This document shows, piece after piece, positions 34,324-42,883 of a stretch of 64,000 nucleotides of DNA; positions within the stretch are counted from its first letter, which is position 1, and each line of letters opens with the position of its first letter. Source of the DNA: Armatimonadota bacterium (GTDB lineage Bacteria > Armatimonadota > Fimbriimonadia > Fimbriimonadales > Fimbriimonadaceae). The notes beneath the pieces were generated by a model. That model was not told the DNA's origin. It was given only the letters and a program-made list of their open reading frames with translations, and did no database searches. Both the position numbers and the translations under genes were made by a program. Location of the stretch: positions 1 to 64,000 of the forward strand of contig WGMG01000004.1 in NCBI GenBank assembly GCA_016125185.1, in the 5' to 3' direction.

Positions 34324-35237
34324 CCTTCCACCAAGTACTGGAACACCGATTCCAGATTGTTGTCGGGGCTGTTGAAGCTCAGGATAGGCATGTTTTGTTC
34401 AAGAACAAGGGTGGAAAGTGAGTCATAGAAGACGTTGGGATCGCGGACCTCAAGCTGAATCTCGCCGTTGCGCTCGTCGATCTTCGCACTGACGATGTTT
34501 GCCATTTCGGTCAACTTCGAGGCCACCAGCCGGGGCTCGGTTGTCTCGATTCGCACCTTGTGCGGGTACTTGTCGATGAGTTCGCGGATGACCGTGAGGT
34601 CGCCGGTCGCCAACAGTCGTCCACGATGGAGCAGCAGGATCGAGCGGGTCATCTGCTCGACCTCGTAGAGGATGTGCGAACTGACGAGGATCGTCTTGCC
34701 GTTCCGGGCCAGTGACTCCAGCACGCCCAAAAACTCATGCCGCGCCACCGGGTCCAGTCCGTTCAGTGGCTCGTCCAGTAGGATAATGTCGGGGTCGTGG
34801 ACCATCGCTTGCGCAAGCTTGATGCGCTGGCGCATGCCCTTGGAATACCCCTTGATCTTTCGGCCCGCGCGCTCGGTCATTCCCACGTGGGCGATCATCT
34901 CCTCGGAGCGGCTCTTGGCTTCGGCGGGGCTAAACCCGCTCAATCGCGCCATGTACCGCACGAACTCGAAGCCGCTCATGTACTCGTAGAAGTTGTCGAT
35001 CTCGGGGCAATAGCCGAGGTGCTTAAACACATCCGGGTTGCCGAATGGCTCGTGGCCAAAGACCTTGACGCCGCCAGTGGTGGGCCGCAGTTGCCCGGTG
35101 ATGAGCCTCAGCAGAGTGCTTTTGCCCGCGCCGTTCATGCCCAGCAGGGCCGTGATTCCCGGCCCGATCTCGCACGTAATGTCGTTCACGCCGATGATCT
35201 GCCCGTACCAGCGCGAGGCGTTCTGAATTTGAATCAT
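34320..35237 (-). CDS. ABC transporter ATP-binding protein (exporter 2)
   Basis: 305 residues. Walker A GMNGAGKST (about 34-42), Q-loop YCPEID, signature YSKGMRQRIKLAQA (about 132), Walker B IILLDEPLNGLDP and switch His in VSSHIL. The last 80 residues form the DUF4162-like C-terminal domain. Pairs with the 33547 permease. Substrate unknown. Confidence 0.95.
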   Translation of the reverse strand: MIQIQNASRWYGQIIGVNDITCEIGPGITALLGMNGAGKSTLLRLITGQLRPTTGGVKVFGHEPFGNPDVFKHLGYCPEIDNFYEYMSGFEFVRYMARLSGFSPAEAKSRSEEMIAHVGMTERAGRKIKGYSKGMRQRIKLAQAMVHDPDIILLDEPLNGLDPVARHEFLGVLESLARNGKTILVSSHILYEVEQMTRSILLLHRGRLLATGDLTVIRELIDKYPHKVRIETTEPRLVASKLTEMANIVSAKIDERNGEIQLEVRDPNVFYDSLSTLVLEQNMPILSFNSPDNNLESVFQYLVEG

Positions 35238-36248
35238 CTAGACCACCTCCACGGCCTTGACGCGGCTCCAGGCGATGAGGAATCCGGTGGTGACGAGGAA
35301 GAAGAACAGCGGCACGATCCACGCCGCGTGGGGCGCGCCGATGATGAGGTCTTCGGGGTTGAAGCGGCGTTCACCGCCAAAGTCCGGTCCGCGCCTTCGA
35401 CCGGGCCCGCCGTTCATGCCGGGGAAGATCTGCGATCCATCTGTGCCCACGATCAGCTTGGCCATGCCGATCTGAATGCCGTCGATCGAGCAGTAGAACA
35501 ACTGGCGAATGGGGCCGAACGGCTTGCTTCCGCCGAACACCGCCGCTGAGTTGAAGCCAGCCATGATGACGGTGAAGATGTACGACAGGAAGTACATTCC
35601 GGCATACGTCGCGCCCGCCAAGCGGCCTTGGTTGAACAGCGAACTGACCCCCAGTGACAGCGACGCGTGGAGTGAGCCCGCCACCGCCGACACCAAGATC
35701 AGGCGCAGGAACAGCCACGGCGACTGGCTCCAAAACCCGTAGTCTTGGAAGCTCATGTACCCATACAGGTAGAACACCATCATCGGCACCAGCGACACGC
35801 CGGTGATGAGCAGGAACACGCCCAGCCACTTGCCGAACACGTAGTCGAACCGCGTACACGGCTTGCTGAGGTACACCAGCAGGGCGTTTGAGCGGTTGTC
35901 GTTGGCGATGGAGCTCGCCCCAACCAGCAGAGCCACCACCATCAAAATCATCTGCGAAAACGAGAACGCGTGGACGAACTGATCCTTCCAAACGATCTGT
36001 TTGAGGAAGATGCTGGAACCGGCCGCGCCACCGCCGCCGAGGATGTTGTCGACGAACCAGAAGACCGCGAGCAAGATGATGTACCACCACGCGCTGAAGA
36101 TCGACCAGCCCCAAAAGCCGCGCTTCTTGGTCGCCATCTTCATGGTCATCTTGGCGATGGACCACCAGCGGGCGACGGGCGACTCCAGCGGGCCGTCGTA
36201 GTGGCGGTAGCTGAGGTCGGCGATGGGGGAATTGACGGGGGCGCTCAT
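35238..36248 (-). CDS. ABC-2 type transporter permease (exporter 1)
   Basis: 336 residues, six or seven hydrophobic segments. ANDNRSNALLVYLSKPCTRFDYVFGKWLG is the ABC-2 landmark. A Gly/Arg-rich external or cytoplasmic loop (MNGGPGRRRGPDFGGERRF, about 275-300) precedes the last helix. ATG overlaps the upstream ATPase stop by four bases, and its stop is directly followed by the next ATG. Confidence 0.9.
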   Translation of the reverse strand: MSAPVNSPIADLSYRHYDGPLESPVARWWSIAKMTMKMATKKRGFWGWSIFSAWWYIILLAVFWFVDNILGGGGAAGSSIFLKQIVWKDQFVHAFSFSQMILMVVALLVGASSIANDNRSNALLVYLSKPCTRFDYVFGKWLGVFLLITGVSLVPMMVFYLYGYMSFQDYGFWSQSPWLFLRLILVSAVAGSLHASLSLGVSSLFNQGRLAGATYAGMYFLSYIFTVIMAGFNSAAVFGGSKPFGPIRQLFYCSIDGIQIGMAKLIVGTDGSQIFPGMNGGPGRRRGPDFGGERRFNPEDLIIGAPHAAWIVPLFFFLVTTGFLIAWSRVKAVEVV

Positions 36249-37174
36249 TGTTGGATCGCCTCCAGAAAGGCTTCTTCGAGGCTTCTTTCGGCGAGTTTCA
36301 CGCCGCGCACTTGAGCGCCGGACGTCTTGGCGATGCCGAGGATGGTGGCCATGGCGTGTTCGCGGGTGCCGGAGACTTGCACTCGGTAGGTGGTGTGCTT
36401 CATCGCCGCCGCAAGGGCGCCGTTCGCGCGAAGCTGTTCGAGAAAGAGGTCGCTAGGCTCGCGGAGGTCGACATCCAGCGGTTGGCCTTCGATCGCCTTC
36501 AGGTCCTTGATTCGGCCCTGGGAGACCAACTGGCCCTTCAGCACGACTACGACGCGATCGCACACTCGCTCGATATCTGGGAGCAGGTGCGAGCTGATGA
36601 GGACGTTGACGCCTTTGCCGTGCGAAATGTCCTTGATGAGGTCGAGCATCTCCTCGCGCCCCTTGGGGTCGAGGCCGTTGGTTGGCTCGTCCAAAAGCAG
36701 GAGCTTCGGCCCGTGGATCATCGCTTGGGCTAGCTTGATGCGCTGTTTCATGCCGGTCGAAAATGTTTCGACGTTTCGGTAGCGTGCTTCGCCCAGGCCG
36801 GAGTACTCCAGCACTTCGTGGGCACGGCGCAAAGCCTGGTCGGCGGGCATTCCCGCCAGTTCTCCGGCATAGGCGACAAATCCGACGGCGGAGAGGCCGG
36901 GAATGTGGCAATCCTGCTCCGGCATCAGGCCAACGCGCTGGCGGATCTTGCGGCCGTCGCTGTGCAGGTCGAGGCCGAGGATGTCGCCCGTCCCGTTTTC
37001 GGGGCGGATAAATCCGAGAATCGTCTTTAATAGGGTCGTCTTGCCGGCACCGTTCGGACCCAACAGACCGGTGCACCCCTCTTCGATGTCGCAAGAGAAA
37101 TCGTTGAGGGCGACAAACGACCCGTAACGCACGGTTAGATTTCTGATGGACACTAGTGGCACGGTCGAAACCAT
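36245..37174 (-). CDS. ABC transporter ATP-binding protein (exporter 1)
   Basis: 309 residues. Walker A GPNGAGKTT (about 38-46), Q-loop LMPEQD, signature FSTGMKQRIKLAQA, Walker B LLLDEPTNGLDP, switch VLISSHLL, and a DUF4162-like tail. First gene of the operon; it is about 40% like the second ATPase by eye, consistent with a duplicated exporter pair. Confidence 0.95.
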   Translation of the reverse strand: MVSTVPLVSIRNLTVRYGSFVALNDFSCDIEEGCTGLLGPNGAGKTTLLKTILGFIRPENGTGDILGLDLHSDGRKIRQRVGLMPEQDCHIPGLSAVGFVAYAGELAGMPADQALRRAHEVLEYSGLGEARYRNVETFSTGMKQRIKLAQAMIHGPKLLLLDEPTNGLDPKGREEMLDLIKDISHGKGVNVLISSHLLPDIERVCDRVVVVLKGQLVSQGRIKDLKAIEGQPLDVDLREPSDLFLEQLRANGALAAAMKHTTYRVQVSGTREHAMATILGIAKTSGAQVRGVKLAERSLEEAFLEAIQQ

Positions 37175-37354
37175 CTTACTCAGGAACGGACAACAAAAGG
37201 CGATGGTTCTGGGTTCCGCCTTTAGTCCTGGGTGAGTTAGGGCTGGTACATGTGCGGGGATGGTTGACCTTTAGAGGCGGCACCAGCCTTGGGTGGCCCA
37301 TGCTAAGGAATAGTTGTGAGTCGGCAGACCGGCCACGTTCCTTCCCGGGCGAGG

Positions 37355-37379
37355 CGTCTTCCGCTCTTAGCGGAAGACG
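37355..37379. other. Strong hairpin in the divergent intergenic region
   Basis: Perfect 11-bp stem (CGTCTTCCGCT with AGCGGAAGACG) and a three-base loop, about 90 bases before the -10 of the ankyrin gene. No T-run, so it is not an obvious terminator. The rest of 37175-37444 shows nothing clear. Confidence 0.6.
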
Positions 37380-37444
37380 GTGGGGAGGTAAAAGCGCGAG
37401 GAATCGTTCACAGGAGTCTCAACCCACGCCAACCCCAAACGGCC

Positions 37445-37450
37445 TATAAT
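37445..37450 (+). promoter_or_regulatory. -10 box, leaderless-type start
   Basis: TATAAT six bases before the ATG at 37457; no Shine-Dalgarno. It supports ATG 37457 over the longer frame from 37316. Confidence 0.55.
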
Positions 37451-37456
37451 GGCGAC

Positions 37457-38725
37457 ATGAAACAGGGTTGGCGATGGCTCTCGGCCATCCTCGCGATCGC
37501 GGCCTGCGTCACTGCGTCCGCGCAAACTTACGAAACGTTCGATGGCAAGGAACAGAACGCCGTTCAGTTGTTCAACCATCTCTACACCAACCTCCGCGAA
37601 TCCAAGACGCCCGGCAACATCATCCGCTCCTTCGCCTTCTCGTTCCGAAACCGTTCCAAGCGCGAAATAGGCGAAATCGACATTCGCATGGTGATGCGGG
37701 AGAGAGGGACCAAGGCCGTGGTCTACGACTGCGGCGTCAAGACCATCAAGTCGTTTGCCAGCTCGCAAATTCCCTACGTCGGAAGCCTCCTGCCCGAAAA
37801 CCAGAGCGCCCTGCTGGAGTCGTTCGATTGGGAAATGCCCAGCAGTAGCTGGCGCACCGACACCTACGAATCGTTCGAGATCGCGAAGGTCCGGGCTTAC
37901 AAAAACCCCACCGACTACCACCAAATGGGCCACCTCTACACCCTCATGCGCACCGCCACTCCCGACGAGGTGCTCTCGGTGCTGAAGAAGGACCCTACCC
38001 TCTGCAAGCTCAAAAACGACATCAACCTCACCAGTACGCACCTCGCTTTTGCCACCAGCGGCAAAGCCGTCATCGACTTTGTGCTTGCCCACGGCGGATC
38101 GCTATCCGACAAGACGACCCGTGGCGGCACGATCCTGGATTACGCCCCGATTTCTACCGATACCGCCGCCCTCGAGATCGCGGTCAAGCAGTTTGGCGGC
38201 GATGTCAACCACCAAAACGCCCTCGGCATGGCGCCTATCGAAAAGGCTGTCAACTGCGACAACCGCAAGGCCGTTCGCTGGCTGATCGACCACCACGCCA
38301 ACCTCGATATCCAGGATAACTCCGGCACCACGCCCGGCATGGCTGCGATCGGCGCCGGCTACCCTCCTTGCCTCAAACTGCTCGTCGATGGCGGAGCGAA
38401 GCCAAACTTCATCAACCGAAAGGGCTGGGGCTGGCTCCACCAAGCGGTGCTCAACCCCGGGATGCTGGACTACGTCGATGCCTACAAGGTCCCAATCGAT
38501 CAGTCCGGTCCACCCACCCAAATGACCCCGCTCCTCTTAGCCGCCTCCATGGGCAAAAACGATGCGGTTCGGTGGCTGGTGGCTCACGGTGCCAACACCA
38601 AGGCAAAATCGGCGGATGGCAAGACCGCCAGCGAATTGGCCAGCAAATCCAATACGCTCGGAACAGATCGCTTCTACCTCGAAGCCGTTCAGCAGGGCCT
38701 CGCCGACCGCAAGAAGAAAGGTTAG
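37457..38725 (+). CDS. Exported ankyrin-repeat protein (paralogue A)
   Basis: 422 residues with a signal peptide (cut near ASAQ, about 22). Residues 30-165 are a beta-rich domain (IIRSFAFSFRNRSKREIGEIDIRM) shared with the 38732-40057 protein. Residues 170-410 contain about six ankyrin-type repeats, e.g. THLAFATSGKAVIDFVLAHGG and TPLLLAASMGKNDAVRWLVAHG. No catalytic motif. It probably binds protein partners in the periplasm or outside. The two paralogues end six bases apart. Confidence 0.9.
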   Translation: MKQGWRWLSAILAIAACVTASAQTYETFDGKEQNAVQLFNHLYTNLRESKTPGNIIRSFAFSFRNRSKREIGEIDIRMVMRERGTKAVVYDCGVKTIKSFASSQIPYVGSLLPENQSALLESFDWEMPSSSWRTDTYESFEIAKVRAYKNPTDYHQMGHLYTLMRTATPDEVLSVLKKDPTLCKLKNDINLTSTHLAFATSGKAVIDFVLAHGGSLSDKTTRGGTILDYAPISTDTAALEIAVKQFGGDVNHQNALGMAPIEKAVNCDNRKAVRWLIDHHANLDIQDNSGTTPGMAAIGAGYPPCLKLLVDGGAKPNFINRKGWGWLHQAVLNPGMLDYVDAYKVPIDQSGPPTQMTPLLLAASMGKNDAVRWLVAHGANTKAKSADGKTASELASKSNTLGTDRFYLEAVQQGLADRKKKG

Positions 38726-38731
38726 TCTGCC

Positions 38732-40057
38732 TCAGACCTTCGCGGTCTTTGCCTTGCTCGCTTCCTTGCGACCGCGTTTCACGGCGTCCCAAAAGAACGA
38801 ATCGGTGCCCAGCGTGTTAGCCCTCTTGGAGTAGTCCGCGCCCGTCTTTCCGCCGACATCCTTGGCATTCGGGTTCGCGCCGTGGGCCACCAGCCACTGC
38901 ACGACCTCGTTGCGGCCGTTCTGCGCGGCAAAGATCAGCGGCGTCGTAAGGTTCGTCGGCGGGTGCGTCTGGTCCACCGGCACGTGGTACTTGGCCACGT
39001 ACGGAAGCATTCCGTAGTTCCACACCGCATAGTGCATCCAGCCATACCCACTGACGTTCACGCGCAGCGGGTCGGCCCCCTTGGACACCAACAGGTCGAG
39101 AATGTCCCAACGCCCGCCGGTGATCGCCATCGTCGCTGCTGTGTCGCCCCGCTGGTCCTCATGATCTGGCTTGGTTCCGTGGTCGAGGAGCCACTTCGCG
39201 GCGTCATAGTTCCGAGCCATGACGGCTTTCTGCAACGGCGTCTGGCCCACGGGGTTGATGTAGTTCGGCCCGCCGTTTTGCACCGCTACGTCCAGCGAGG
39301 TCGTATCCGGCGAAAGAGGCGCATAGTCGAGCACGGTTCCACCCGTCTTGGTCCGATCGCGGATCGAGCCGCCATGCTTCAGCACGTACGTAATGACCTC
39401 TTCGCCGCTGGTGGCAAAGGCGGCGTGGGTGGCCGTCAGATTGTTCGTGCTGGCGGCGGTGCATAGGGTTGGGTCGCTTTGAAACAACGCCACCGCCTCC
39501 TTTGACGTGCTGTTGGCCAGCTTGGTATAGAGGTGGCCAAAGTCGTGCAGGTCCTGCCCATCCTTGAAGACCTTCACCTCCGTGATGGTGAAGCTGTCGT
39601 AGGTATCGGCCCGCCACGCCCCGACGGGCAGATCGAACCGGATCGGGATCGAATAGGTCGAGATCAGGTTGGGCAAAATGCTCCCGTGGTAGGGAATGGC
39701 GAGGTTGGAAAACATCTTGGCCGTGCCCGGCTTGCAGGCGTACACCAGCTTGCCCGAGGGCCACTCGCGCGTCTCCAGTTTCACCGAGATCTCGGCGATC
39801 TCGCGCTTGGAGTTGTTGATGAAGGCGAAGCTGAAGGCTCGAAAGATCATGCCGCGCTGGGCCGCGTTGCCAATGCCCTCGCCACGCTGGTCGAAGATCT
39901 CGACGAGCTTCTGGTCCTTGCCCGGAATCGTCTCGAGCTCGCCAGAAGGAGTCTTGGGCTGTGTGGCGGCGGTGGCTGGCGTTGGCGACTCGCGCTTTGG
40001 TCCGCACCCAACCGCGATCACGCTTAGACAAACAACCGCCCACCATCGCCGGTCCAT
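38732..40057 (-). CDS. Ankyrin-repeat lipoprotein (paralogue B)
   Basis: 441 residues from ATG at 40057 (TATAAT six bases upstream). Lipobox AVGC at about 15-18, then a Pro/Thr/Ala linker. Residues 60-190 match the beta domain of paralogue A (FRAFSFAFINNSKREIAEISVKL; WRADTYDSF), and the remainder holds ankyrin repeats with the same order and shared sentences such as ATHAAFATSGEEVITYVLKHGG and WLVAHGANPNAK. Here the protein is lipid-anchored, whereas paralogue A has an ordinary signal peptide. Confidence 0.9.
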   Translation of the reverse strand: MDRRWWAVVCLSVIAVGCGPKRESPTPATAATQPKTPSGELETIPGKDQKLVEIFDQRGEGIGNAAQRGMIFRAFSFAFINNSKREIAEISVKLETREWPSGKLVYACKPGTAKMFSNLAIPYHGSILPNLISTYSIPIRFDLPVGAWRADTYDSFTITEVKVFKDGQDLHDFGHLYTKLANSTSKEAVALFQSDPTLCTAASTNNLTATHAAFATSGEEVITYVLKHGGSIRDRTKTGGTVLDYAPLSPDTTSLDVAVQNGGPNYINPVGQTPLQKAVMARNYDAAKWLLDHGTKPDHEDQRGDTAATMAITGGRWDILDLLVSKGADPLRVNVSGYGWMHYAVWNYGMLPYVAKYHVPVDQTHPPTNLTTPLIFAAQNGRNEVVQWLVAHGANPNAKDVGGKTGADYSKRANTLGTDSFFWDAVKRGRKEASKAKTAKV

Positions 40058-40063
40058 AGCCAC

Positions 40064-40069
40064 ATTATA
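40064..40069 (-). promoter_or_regulatory. -10 box, leaderless-type start
   Basis: TATAAT on the minus strand, six bases before the ATG at 40057; it excludes the long upstream extension to 40525. Confidence 0.55.
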
Positions 40070-40130
40070 AGGTTGAAGCGCCCCGAGGGCAAAAAACGTA
40101 ACGCCTTCATCTCTCCGCTTGAGGATCGAA

Positions 40131-40201
40131 GTCCCTTCCTCCCCGGGGAGGAAGGGTGCAGGGATGGAGGGGACAAACGAGGGACATCCATTTGTGAGTG
40201 C
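40131..40201 (-). repeat. Intergenic repeat family A, copy 2 (inverted)
   Basis: Inverted copy of 33381-33452. It begins with a perfect 24-bp palindrome (40132-40155, core TCCTCCCCGGGGAGGA), followed by TGCAGGGATGGAGGGGA and GGGACATCCATTTGTGAGTGC. Confidence 0.8.
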
Positions 40202-40218
40202 CCAATCCTGGTTGAGCT

Positions 40219-40246
40219 TTGGATTGTTGCTGGACCCCGCTATAAT
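40219..40246 (+). promoter_or_regulatory. Promoter TTGGAT-16-TATAAT
   Basis: TTGGAT at 40219-40224 and TATAAT at 40241-40246 with a 16-base spacer. The GTG at 40256 is nine bases past the -10, so the message would be almost leaderless if GTG is used. Confidence 0.55.
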
Positions 40247-40255
40247 GACATCCGG

Positions 40256-40708
40256 GTGAGGGACTACAAGGAAGCCAATTTTGCGATGAAAGCGGCGGCA
40301 AATCGCATGATTTACGCAGCGGCTATCATGATGGTTTTCACTTACTTGATCAATTTTGAGGGCTTGACGAGGAGCTACCGAGCCTGGCCGCTCAACTATT
40401 TCAATTTCAATGTTTTTGGTGCGATGACGACGTACTTCGTTACTACCAATAGTCCTCCGGAGAACGATCCCTCCGCCATCCCGAACATTGGGTTCGCCAA
40501 GGGGATGTACGAGATGACTCAGCACTTCTTCCTACCCAGTCCCATCTCGAACAAACTCCCATACCGAATTTTTCGCGCCTTCCTCGGGACCTTTTGGGGT
40601 CTGATCGTCGGCGCCTATGTCGTGACGCTCCTACCACTCATTGCGATCGAGTGGGCCTACTGCACCATCGTCCGCCGCTATCATCCGATAACCACCGCTG
40701 AAAGTTAG
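40256..40708 (+). CDS. Small two-helix membrane protein
   Basis: 150 residues from GTG at 40256, or 140 from ATG at 40286 (which has AAGGA 12 bases upstream). Two transmembrane helices: about 20-38 (MIYAAAIMMVFTYLINF) and 113-140 (GTFWGLIVGAYVVTLLPLIAI). The loop between them (about 75 residues) is hydrophobic-aromatic and may form re-entrant or periplasmic structure. No family recognised. Confidence 0.7.
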   Translation: MRDYKEANFAMKAAANRMIYAAAIMMVFTYLINFEGLTRSYRAWPLNYFNFNVFGAMTTYFVTTNSPPENDPSAIPNIGFAKGMYEMTQHFFLPSPISNKLPYRIFRAFLGTFWGLIVGAYVVTLLPLIAIEWAYCTIVRRYHPITTAES

Positions 40709-40800
40709 CCGAAACGACCGAACGGGCCTAATGAGAGGAAGGGTCCGCAACGAAATCCAGACACCGGAAGTCCCCCGCCCGTAACCCAAGAACTGCCATA

Positions 40801-41586
40801 ATGACCTCCGTGTCCGAATATACGATCCTCTTTCTCGGCGACGTCGTCGGGCGGCCCGGTCGAACCGCCGTCAAAGAGGGTCTACCCGGCCTCATCGCCC
40901 AGTACCAGCCGCTTTTCACCATCATCAACGGCGAGAACACCGCCGCCGGAATCGGCATCACCAGCAACATCGCCGAAGAGCTTCTCGGCTACGGCGCCGA
41001 CGCCATCACTCTGGGCAACCACGCCTTCAACAAGCGCGAGATCGAGGCGTATCTGAACTCCGGCAAGCCGATCGTGCGGCCCCACAACGTCGCTCCGACG
41101 GTCCCCGGCAAGGGCCTCATCCAGATTCAAAAGCAGGGTATCCAGCTCGCCGTCATGAACATCTGCGGTCGCGTGATGATGGACCCGATGTACGACGACC
41201 CGTTCCGCGCCTTCGACGAGTTGACCGCCAACCTCCAAACCCCGCACCGATTTCTGGACTTCCACTGCGAGGCCACCAGCGAGAAAATCGCGATGGGCTA
41301 TCACTGCGAGGGCCGCGCCACCGCCGTCGTGGGTACCCATACCCACGTCACCACCGCCGATGAAAAAATCCTCGCCGGAGGCACCGCCTATATCACCGAT
41401 GTGGGCATGTGTGGGCCCGTCAATAGCGTCCTAGGCATGGATCGAGACATCATTCTTCGCCGCTTCCGCACCGGTTTGCCCGAGAAATTTGAAGTTGCGA
41501 ACGAACCTGGTGTAATCTCTGGGGTACGGATTTGCGTCGAAAAAGATACAGGACGAGCGAAATCTATTGAACGTTTTCGCGTCTAA
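40801..41586 (+). CDS. YmdB family metallophosphoesterase
   Basis: 261 residues. TILFLGDVVGRPGR at the N-terminus, IINGENTAAGIGIT, the GNHAF motif (about 80), and VVGTHTHVTTAD with YITDVGMCGP follow the TIGR00282/YmdB pattern, an iron-dependent 2',3'-cyclic-nucleotide phosphodiesterase. In B. subtilis the protein affects biofilm and RNA turnover. GTG at 40810 is a second possible start; CATAAT lies seven bases before it. Usually found next to rny; no rny here. Confidence 0.93.
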   Translation: MTSVSEYTILFLGDVVGRPGRTAVKEGLPGLIAQYQPLFTIINGENTAAGIGITSNIAEELLGYGADAITLGNHAFNKREIEAYLNSGKPIVRPHNVAPTVPGKGLIQIQKQGIQLAVMNICGRVMMDPMYDDPFRAFDELTANLQTPHRFLDFHCEATSEKIAMGYHCEGRATAVVGTHTHVTTADEKILAGGTAYITDVGMCGPVNSVLGMDRDIILRRFRTGLPEKFEVANEPGVISGVRICVEKDTGRAKSIERFRV

Positions 41587-41615
41587 CGTTACAATTCACG
41601 CTTGGAGAATCAAAA

Positions 41616-42722
41616 TTGAGCAGCATCTTATTAGCATCACTGGTCACGCTGATCGCGGCCCCGCAGGACGGAACCACGCTCTATCGGCCCGGAATCTCGA
41701 TCAAGGATCAAGACATTTCCTTGAGGAGCTGGGGCAGCGGCATCTGTTCCGAGACCGAGGAGGATGCTTATGAGGGCACGACCTCCATTCGCGTCACCAC
41801 CAAGAATCTCTTCCAAGGCGGCATCCTCACATGGATGAAGCCGGTCGACCTCGCTTCGGCCTACGACGACAAATCCAACCTGCTTCGCATCACCTTTAAG
41901 TCGCTCGACGCAACCGTTTCGAGCGGTGGCAGCGGTAAGGCCGGTGGCCTTCCGGGTGCTGCTGGCACGGGCACTGGCGGCGGCGGTAAAGGCGGCGCGG
42001 CAGGCGCAGGCGGATTCGGCGGCGCAGCGGGTGCCGGTGGCTTTGGCGGCGGCGGACAGCGCGGTGGCGCTCCCACCGGCGGCGGTGGACGACAGGGTGG
42101 ACCGGGCGGATTCCCGGGCGCTCCTGGCGGATTCGGCCAAGGCGGACCGGGTGGAACCTCAAGCTCGGCTTCCGATGACACCCTCAAGACCATGCGGCTG
42201 ATCATCAGCACCACCGACGGCAAGAAGAGCGAGGCCCTCATTCCGGCTTCGACCACGGTCGGCGTGGAGCGAGGATGGAAGCAGGCGGGTATCCCGCTTC
42301 AGGCCATCAAAGGCTTCGATAAGACCAACAAGGTCATCAAGGACATCAGCTTCAGCGGCGACGTCTCGACCGCCTTCTATGTAGGCGACCTCCGAGTCAT
42401 TAGCGATCGAACCCCGATTCGCGCCGAACCGAACTTCCGCACCGCGGTCTGCAGCGTCAACAACACGCTAACATTCTCTGCAACCGGCTACGGCGGAAGC
42501 AGCGTCCTCAAGTACACGTGGGACTTCGACGATGCCGACGGCATCCAAGTCGACGCCGAAGGTCAATCGGTCAACTACCGGTTCCGAACCGCCAGCAACG
42601 ACCTGAAGAACCCGGCCACCATGCGACCGAACGGCGAGTTCACGATCACGCTGACGGTCTCCGACGAATACGGACTGAAGACGCCGTACACGACGACGAT
42701 CAAGGTCAAAGTCAATCCTTAA
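41616..42722 (+). CDS. Secreted Gly-rich protein with PKD-like C-terminal domain
   Basis: 368 residues from TTG at 41616 (GGAG eight bases upstream). Signal peptide at about 1-16 (ILLASLVTLIAAPQ). Residues 20-95 form a beta domain that may bind carbohydrate; 105-195 are a Gly/Ala/Pro-rich stretch (GGAAGAGGFGGAAGAGGFGG type) like the insertions in the secretin at 25004; residues 200-280 resume the first domain; the end (LKYTWDFDDADG ... FTITLTVSDEYG) is PKD-like. The Gly-rich segment interrupts one domain. Function unknown. Confidence 0.82.
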   Translation: MSSILLASLVTLIAAPQDGTTLYRPGISIKDQDISLRSWGSGICSETEEDAYEGTTSIRVTTKNLFQGGILTWMKPVDLASAYDDKSNLLRITFKSLDATVSSGGSGKAGGLPGAAGTGTGGGGKGGAAGAGGFGGAAGAGGFGGGGQRGGAPTGGGGRQGGPGGFPGAPGGFGQGGPGGTSSSASDDTLKTMRLIISTTDGKKSEALIPASTTVGVERGWKQAGIPLQAIKGFDKTNKVIKDISFSGDVSTAFYVGDLRVISDRTPIRAEPNFRTAVCSVNNTLTFSATGYGGSSVLKYTWDFDDADGIQVDAEGQSVNYRFRTASNDLKNPATMRPNGEFTITLTVSDEYGLKTPYTTTIKVKVNP

Positions 42723-42734
42723 GTAAGGCAGAAT

Positions 42735-42761
42735 CCCTGTTCCTGGTACCAAGGAACAGGG
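42735..42761 (+). terminator. Hairpin after the Gly-rich protein gene
   Basis: CCCTGTTCCT pairs with AGGAACAGGG around GGTACCA, 13 bases past the stop. No T-run follows, so termination efficiency is uncertain. Confidence 0.6.
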
Positions 42762-42883
42762 AAATTCCCACATTTGCACCCCTTTTTCGTACTGGATAGC
42801 GAATTAGGGTGGTTATTCGCGTATTTTATGAATAGACTAACAAAAGCCAATTATTCTGGATTGGCGACCTTTGTGATAGAGAT

